From Mycobacterium sp. (GTDB taxonomy: Bacteria; Actinomycetota; Actinomycetes; Mycobacteriales; Mycobacteriaceae), in assembly GCF_019243155.1 (NCBI RefSeq), contig NZ_JAFAUS010000267.1, positions 1 to 43,753 of the forward strand: a DNA stretch of 43,753 nucleotides. Direction: 5' to 3'. Positions 39,667 to 43,753 of the stretch are shown one piece after another. Position 1 is the stretch's first letter. Each line of letters starts with the position of its first letter. A program made the position numbers and the translations under genes. The notes under the pieces were generated by a model. It searched no databases. It saw nothing but the letters and a program-made list of their open reading frames with translations, and was not told where the DNA came from.

Positions 39667-40380
39667 TCAACCAGGATCGACTGCCGCGCGCCGCCGCAAC
39701 CAGTCGCGTTGACGACCGACGAACTCCGCGTCGACGACGTCGCCGTGCCCCGGCACGTATATCGCTTCGGGTCCGCCGATCGCGAGCAGTCGATCGAGCG
39801 TCGCAGGCCACGCGGCGATATCGGAGTCGGCGTCGATCGCCGGGTCGCCGGACTCCTCGACGAGATCACCAGTGAACACGACGGTCCGGTCGGCGTTGCT
39901 GCGCACGATCACCACCAAGTCCGAGTTCGTGTGCCCACCACCGAGGTGGGTGCTCGTCACCATGTGGTCGCCCAGATCGATGACGGCGTCGTAGATCCCG
40001 TGCTGCGGCGGGCGCAAGGCCGCGATCGCGCGATCTATCTCCGCGGCGTCGGCGCCATGCCGCAGCGCGTCCTCGCGAAGCTCATCGGTTGCCTTCGTCA
40101 GGTATTCGGCGACCTCGGGCGCACAGGTGATATCGGCGTCGGCGAACCACGAGGAACCCAGAACATGGTCGAAGTGCTTGTGCGTCAACACAATATGAGT
40201 GACCCCGCGGCCGGCAAGCTCGCGGAGATCGGCGTCGATCGCCGACGCCTCGCGCAACGTCGTGCCGGTGTCGACGAGCAACGCCCCGGTGCGCCCCGCA
40301 ACCAGTCCGATCGTGACATCGCAGAACGGTAGCCGGCAGCGATGCACGCTGTCGGTCAATCGTTCCCAGCCGAAATGCAC
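39667..40380 (-). CDS. Metallo-beta-lactamase-fold hydrolase
   Basis: 237 residues from the GTG at 40380; the reading back to 40602 overlaps the divergent ArsR gene. The metal motif THKHFDH (HxHxDH, 67-72) and later GGGHTNSDLV, FTGDLVEESG and PGHGDVVD supply the two-metal site. The fold covers thioesterases, lactonases and glyoxalase II relatives; the substrate is not known. A TACCTT -10 (minus, 40388-40393) ends 7 nt before the GTG, suggesting a leaderless mRNA. It is divergent from the ArsR regulator and could be repressed by it. Confidence 0.88.
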   Translation of the reverse strand: MHFGWERLTDSVHRCRLPFCDVTIGLVAGRTGALLVDTGTTLREASAIDADLRELAGRGVTHIVLTHKHFDHVLGSSWFADADITCAPEVAEYLTKATDELREDALRHGADAAEIDRAIAALRPPQHGIYDAVIDLGDHMVTSTHLGGGHTNSDLVVIVRSNADRTVVFTGDLVEESGDPAIDADSDIAAWPATLDRLLAIGGPEAIYVPGHGDVVDAEFVGRQRDWLRRRAAVDPG

Positions 40381-40420
40381 AGTAAGCAAGGTAGCGCGGG
40401 CGCGCATGTGTCGGAAATTG

Positions 40421-40450
40421 TTGACATGTCGGAAATGCCCGACATATATT
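40421..40450 (+). promoter_or_regulatory. Strong promoter with ArsR-type operator in the spacer
   Basis: TTGACA (40421-40426) and TATATT (40445-40450) are consensus-like with an 18-bp spacer. A perfect inverted repeat ATGTCGG-N6-CCGACAT (40426-40445) fills that spacer, so a bound dimer would block RNA polymerase. The GTG of the regulator at 40457 is 6 nt after the -10, so the mRNA is probably leaderless. A related half site, TGTCGGAAATTG, precedes it (40409-40420). Confidence 0.78.
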
Positions 40451-40456
40451 GGCGCA

Positions 40457-40771
40457 GTGGCCAGCACTGACCGGGTCTTTCTCGCCCTCGCCAATCCGGT
40501 ACGTCGCGAACTGCTGGAGATCCTGTGCCTGCAACCGTTGTCGGCGGGACAACTCAGCGAACGGTTCGAGCTCAGCCGGCCCGCCGTCGCCGAGCACCTC
40601 AAGGTGTTGCGCGATGCCGGGCTGGTCGCCGACGAGCCGCAAGGGCGTCATCGCATCTATCGCCTGACCGCCGAACCGCTGGCGGCGCTGGGCGACTGGC
40701 TACATCCGTTCGAGAAGTTCTGGCGTTCGCGACTGGCCAGACTCGCCGAAGCAGCAGAGGAGCTGGAATGA
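40457..40771 (+). CDS. ArsR-family transcriptional repressor
   Basis: A 104-residue winged helix-turn-helix protein from a leaderless GTG at 40457. VASTDRVFLALANPVRRELLEIL is the ArsR N-terminal helix, LSAGQLSERFELSRPAVAEHLKVLRDAGLV the HTH, and PQGRHRIYRLT the wing. No metal-binding Cys cluster is present, and the partner is an SRPBCC gene, the arrangement seen in ArsR-AHSA1 pairs. The palindrome in its promoter implies autorepression. The stop overlaps the next gene (ATGA). Confidence 0.92.
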   Translation: MASTDRVFLALANPVRRELLEILCLQPLSAGQLSERFELSRPAVAEHLKVLRDAGLVADEPQGRHRIYRLTAEPLAALGDWLHPFEKFWRSRLARLAEAAEELE

Positions 40772-41184
40772 CTCAGACGTCGAAGACTGCGACCATTCGG
40801 GTGGATCAATTCGTGGCGGCGCCGCCGGCCAAAGTGTGGCGGTTGCTGACCGAGCCCGACCTGATGCGACTGTGGTGGGCCGAGGGAGAGGTGGCCGCGG
40901 TGGTCGGTCACCAGTTCACTCTCGACATGCCCGGGTATGGCAAGCAGCCTTGCAAGGTGCTCGAGGTCGACCAGCCACACCGGTTCGTCTACACGTTCAC
41001 CCCTGCCTGGAAGCTCGCGTGGCGCCTGGAGCCGGAAGGCACCGGAACCCGAGTGTTCCTGGAGCACAGCGGATTTGACATGGATAACAGGCGGATGACC
41101 CAGGCCTTCGAGCAGATGGGGCCCGGTTGGCGCGACACCGTTCTCCCCCGCCTCGCCGACGTGGCCGTGCAGACCGGTTCCTAA
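40768..41184 (+). CDS. SRPBCC/AHSA1-like protein
   Basis: 138 residues, translationally coupled to arsR by ATGA. N-terminal IRVDQFVAAPPAKVWRLLTEPDLMRLWW is the AHSA1 (activator of Hsp90 homologue) signature; later GTRVFLEHSGFD and a C-terminal helix close the fold. The role of bacterial AHSA1 proteins next to ArsR regulators is unclear; ligand binding is likely. It precedes the quinone oxidoreductase gene by 15 bp, so arsR, this gene and the oxidoreductase form one operon. Confidence 0.88.
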   Translation: MTQTSKTATIRVDQFVAAPPAKVWRLLTEPDLMRLWWAEGEVAAVVGHQFTLDMPGYGKQPCKVLEVDQPHRFVYTFTPAWKLAWRLEPEGTGTRVFLEHSGFDMDNRRMTQAFEQMGPGWRDTVLPRLADVAVQTGS

Positions 41185-41199
41185 CCCAGGAGGACAACA

Positions 41200-42204
41200 G
41201 TGCGCGCAGTCGTGATCACCAAGCGGGGCGATCCCAGCGTCCTGCGGGTGCAGCAGTTCCCGGATCCGCCCGCACCCGGGCCCGGTCAGCTACGGATCGC
41301 CGTGCGCGCGGCGGGCGTGAACTTCGCCGATCATCTCGCCCGTGTCGGTCTGTATCCCGACGCGCCCAAGCTTCCGGCGGTGGTCGGCTACGAGGTCGCC
41401 GGGACGGTCGAAGCCGTCGGTGAGGGGGTGAGCGCGAGCCGCGTCGGCGAACGGGTGCTGGCCGGAACTCGATTCGGCGGCTACGCCGAGATCGTCAACG
41501 TCGCGGCGAACGACTCGGTCGCGCTGCCCGATTCGCTGAGCTTCGAACAGGGCGCCGCGGTCCCCGTCAACTACGCCACCGCGTGGGCGGCGCTGCACGG
41601 CTACGGGTCACTGCGGGCCGGCGAGCGGGTGCTGGTGCACGCTGCTGCCGGTGGCGTGGGGATCGCAGCCATCCAGTTCGCCAAAGCGGCCGGGGCCGAA
41701 GTGCACGGCACCGCCTCCCCCGGCAAGCACCAGAAGCTGGCCGAATTGGGAGTGGACCGCGCGATCGACTACCGCCGCGACGGCTGGTGGCACGGCCTGG
41801 GCCCGTATGACGTGGTGCTCGACGCGCTCGGCGGAACGTCACTGCGGCGGTCCTACGCATTGCTGCGCCCCGGGGGAAGGCTTGTCGGCTACGGGGTTTC
41901 GGCGATGCAGCAGGGCGAGAAGCGCTCGCTTCGCACGGCGGCTCCACAGGCGCTGGCGATGGTGCGCGGTTTCAACCTGCTCGACCAACTCTCGGATTCG
42001 AAAGCCGTGATCGGACTCAACATGTTGCGGCTGTGGGACGACCGCGGGACGCTCGAACCCTGGATCACCCCGCTGGCCGAGGCGCTGCGCGACGGCACCG
42101 CCTCCCCGGTCGTCCACGCGGTCGTGCCGTTCGCCGACGCCCCCAGAGCGCACCAGATCTTGGCGGCACGGGAGAACATCGGCAAGGTCGTGCTGGTGCC
42201 CTGA
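41200..42204 (+). CDS. fadB5: Zinc-free quinone oxidoreductase/medium-chain reductase (FadB5-like)
   Basis: A 334-residue MDR-superfamily enzyme from the GTG at 41200 with AGGAGG just before it. It has GVNFADHLARVGLYP (quinone oxidoreductase signature), GYEVAGTVEAVGEGV, and the NADPH Rossmann motif HAAAGGVGIAAIQFAKAAGA near 148-167. The zinc ligands of alcohol dehydrogenases are missing. It reduces quinones or enones with NADPH. The symbol reflects similarity in size and position to M. tuberculosis FadB5 (Rv1912c) from memory. It is the third gene of the ArsR operon. Confidence 0.88.
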   Translation: MRAVVITKRGDPSVLRVQQFPDPPAPGPGQLRIAVRAAGVNFADHLARVGLYPDAPKLPAVVGYEVAGTVEAVGEGVSASRVGERVLAGTRFGGYAEIVNVAANDSVALPDSLSFEQGAAVPVNYATAWAALHGYGSLRAGERVLVHAAAGGVGIAAIQFAKAAGAEVHGTASPGKHQKLAELGVDRAIDYRRDGWWHGLGPYDVVLDALGGTSLRRSYALLRPGGRLVGYGVSAMQQGEKRSLRTAAPQALAMVRGFNLLDQLSDSKAVIGLNMLRLWDDRGTLEPWITPLAEALRDGTASPVVHAVVPFADAPRAHQILAARENIGKVVLVP

Positions 42205-42261
42205 TCGACGCCGGCCCGGCAAAGGTGTTTCCGGCGTGGTCGCAGGGGTTATCTCTGTGCG

Positions 42262-42708
42262 GTGGCCATCACCGAAACCCGCGAGGTCGTCATCGACGCG
42301 ACACCCGACGAGATCATGGACGTGCTGTTCGACCTCGAGTCGTTGCCCGAGTGGTCCTCGGTCCATCGAAAGATAGAGATCCTCGAACGGGACGACCAAG
42401 GGCACCCCAGCAGATCCAAGCAGGTGGTGAAACTCGTCGGCGTCAGCGACGAACAGGAGCTGGCATACACCGTCCACGACGACGGCGTGGGTTGGACCCT
42501 GGTCAGTGCCAAACAGCAACGCGCGCAAGAGGGTCGGTACACGCTGACGCCCGAAGGCGACTCCACCCGGGTCCGCTTCGAACTCACCGTCGACCTGGTG
42601 GCGCCCGTGCCCGGATTCCTGGTCAAGAGGGGGGCCAAGAGCCTGATGGACACGGCCACCGAGGGGCTGCGCAAGCGGGTGCTGGAAGTGGAGAAGCGCG
42701 GCAAGTAG
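42262..42708 (+). CDS. SRPBCC/polyketide cyclase-like protein
   Basis: 148 residues starting with GTG at 42262. VVIDATPDEIMDVLFDLESLPEWSSVH is the START-like opening, followed by strands with VVKLVGVSDEQELAYTV and FELTVDLVAPVPGFLVK and the C-terminal helix GLRKRVLEVEKRGK. It probably binds a hydrophobic ligand. It lies 57 bp after fadB5 on the same strand; this is the third SRPBCC gene in the last 11 kb. No regulator site was recognised before it. Confidence 0.84.
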   Translation: MAITETREVVIDATPDEIMDVLFDLESLPEWSSVHRKIEILERDDQGHPSRSKQVVKLVGVSDEQELAYTVHDDGVGWTLVSAKQQRAQEGRYTLTPEGDSTRVRFELTVDLVAPVPGFLVKRGAKSLMDTATEGLRKRVLEVEKRGK

Positions 42709-42768
42709 CGCACCCTAATCGCGGTGAAAGTCCTTCCGACCGCGGGCGCGCGAGTCAAACTGTTATTC

Positions 42769-43377
42769 ATGAAATCGACGTCGGCGGGCACGCTTCATCG
42801 AATCGCGGCGATCATCGGAGCGCTGGCGATCGTGTCGGGGCTGGCCGGCTGCGGCGGCCAAGGTAACAGCCACCCGACGACCTCGTCGACGCCGAAGGTC
42901 ACCACGCTCGGCCGGACGGCGCCGAACGCGCCCCCGGACGGGCCGTTGACGATCAGCAGCCCGGCCTTCACCGACGGTGCGCCGATTCCGGTGCAGTACA
43001 CCTGCAAAGGCGCCGGCATCTCACCGCCGTTGGCGTGGTCGGCGCCCTTGGGTGGCGCCCTCGTCGTCGACGACCCCGACGCCGTCAACGGCCTCTACAT
43101 CCACTGGGTCGTCGTCGGAATCGCCCCCGGCTCCGGTAGCACCGCCGATGGTCAGACTCCGGCCGGGGCGACCGCCCTGCCGAACACGGCCGGCCAGGCC
43201 GCGTACAAGGGTCCCTGTCCCCCGGCGGGAAGCGGCATACACCATTACCGGTTCACCCTCTACCAGCTGCCCGATGGCTATCAGCTGCCCGGCGGTCTGG
43301 CCGGTGTTCAGGCGGCGCAGACGATCGCCGGCGCCGCGACCGCGCAAGCGCAGCTCACCGGAATGTTCGGTGGCTGA
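42769..43377 (+). CDS. lppC: PEBP-family lipoprotein (LppC-like)
   Basis: 202 residues from the ATG at 42769 ([11 protein letters not shown]), where the signal peptide begins; the upstream GTG at 42724 would place 15 extra residues before it. The lipobox LAGC makes Cys28 the lipidated residue. The mature part is a phosphatidylethanolamine-binding (YbhB/YbcL) domain: [32 protein letters not shown] and [22 protein letters not shown] carry the ligand-site Asp, His and the CPP loop. It acts on the outer face of the membrane. The symbol is by resemblance to Rv1911c from memory. Confidence 0.87.
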   Translation: MKSTSAGTLHRIAAIIGALAIVSGLAGCGGQGNSHPTTSSTPKVTTLGRTAPNAPPDGPLTISSPAFTDGAPIPVQYTCKGAGISPPLAWSAPLGGALVVDDPDAVNGLYIHWVVVGIAPGSGSTADGQTPAGATALPNTAGQAAYKGPCPPAGSGIHHYRFTLYQLPDGYQLPGGLAGVQAAQTIAGAATAQAQLTGMFGG

Positions 43378-43390
43378 GCCCGAGCCCGCC

Positions 43391-43753
43391 ATGCCCACAC
43401 CATCGACGGTAAACGTCACGCAGGCAATACAATTCGCCCAGCTCGTCAATGCGACCTACGCGACGCTGCCCGGCGATTTGACGAACAGGGCGGGTCAGGC
43501 GCTGAGCGCCGGCGGCGTCGACTACACCGTGGTCACCACGATCTATGCCAACGATCTGGCGACCGACATGGATCCGAGCCGAGCCGACGACGAAGTATCC
43601 ATCGGGCTGATCTGCCAGGAGGACAAAACGGGCGACGTCGCCATCGCGATCCGCGGCACCGAAGGATGGCTGGAATGGATACACGACGCCGACTTTCTCC
43701 AGGTGCCGTGTCCGTTCCTGGCCGGCGCCGGTCACACGGAAGACGGCTTCACC
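43391..43753 (+). CDS. Lipase class 3 family protein (partial, cut by window end)
   Basis: At least 121 residues from the ATG at 43391 with no stop before the end of the window. An in-frame GTG at 43370 overlaps the lppC stop and is an equal candidate start. AIQFAQLVNATYATLP at the N-terminus and VAIAIRGTEGWLEWIHDADF are typical of the class 3 (fungal lipase-like) alpha/beta-hydrolases just before their nucleophile elbow, which lies beyond the window. No signal peptide is seen at this start. Coupled or near-coupled to lppC. Confidence 0.75.
   Translation, partial: MPTPSTVNVTQAIQFAQLVNATYATLPGDLTNRAGQALSAGGVDYTVVTTIYANDLATDMDPSRADDEVSIGLICQEDKTGDVAIAIRGTEGWLEWIHDADFLQVPCPFLAGAGHTEDGFT

Noticed and set aside
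36414..39875. A 1153-codon open frame on the plus strand over the lipoprotein and aceA genes
   Set aside because: It is antisense to isocitrate lyase and a lipoprotein with clear motifs. Long antisense frames are a by-product of GC-rich third positions, and the translation is repetitive His/Arg/Gly-rich with no domain.

Overview
The window is chromosomal DNA of a mycobacterium. The grounds are very high GC with strong third-position bias, an MmpL transporter, a PapA-type acyltransferase, a PE-family protein with the YxxxD export motif, a fatty acyl-AMP ligase, a long-form isocitrate lyase and Tpx. From memory, positions 23162-43377 follow the M. tuberculosis Rv1910c-Rv1932 order in inverted orientation (lppC, fadB5, MBL protein, aceA, Rv1919c-like, fadD31, Rv1927-like, Rv1928c-like SDR, two DJ-1 genes, tpx), with other genes interspersed. 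I could not check this against a database. No tRNA, rRNA, CRISPR array, IS element or prophage gene was seen.

Layout. (1) 8-4279: accessory metabolic genes (ALDH with a large palindromic operator, an AraC/VOC pair, an epoxide-hydrolase-like enzyme, an NAD-dependent epimerase). (2) 4358-6708: a DcuS/CitA-like sensor kinase and its response regulator. (3) 6714-18541, all on the minus strand: one MmpL, five tandem paralogous HxxxDG acyltransferases (named A-E here) and one PapA. A divergent PE gene follows at 18848. (4) 19543-26879: catabolic and regulatory genes, each pair separated by a compact promoter or operator. (5) 26895-43753: the more conserved mycobacterial backbone, ending in a class 3 lipase cut by the window edge.

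Main result. The acyltransferase/MmpL block looks like an uncharacterised cell-envelope lipid assembly and export locus. Four separate transcription units in it (mmpL; C-B-A; D; papA-E) each start with the same composite promoter of about 90 bp. In transcription order this is GAGCACAATGCGC, 26-27 bp, GACTATCG, 9 bp, a GCGACA-like -35, 17-18 bp, and a TANNNT -10. Two of the four downstream first genes (mmpL, papA) are not homologous to the paralogs, so gene duplication alone does not explain the shared element. The distal box recurs, 20 of 21 positions identical to the copy at 14143-14163, directly upstream of the sensor kinase gene at 4319-4339. This suggests that the adjacent two-component system, or a common regulator, controls the whole locus. 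That link is inference, but the sequence matches are directly visible.

The likely division of work is that PapA and the A-E enzymes esterify acyl chains onto a carrier or sugar and MmpL moves the product across the inner membrane. The acceptor, the acyl donor and the lipid are unknown; no polyketide synthase is in the window. Other compact regulatory designs include a KstR-like box between the SnoaL-like and SDR genes, an ArsR-type palindrome placed between a perfect TTGACA and TATATT, and paired operators at the HxlR gene.
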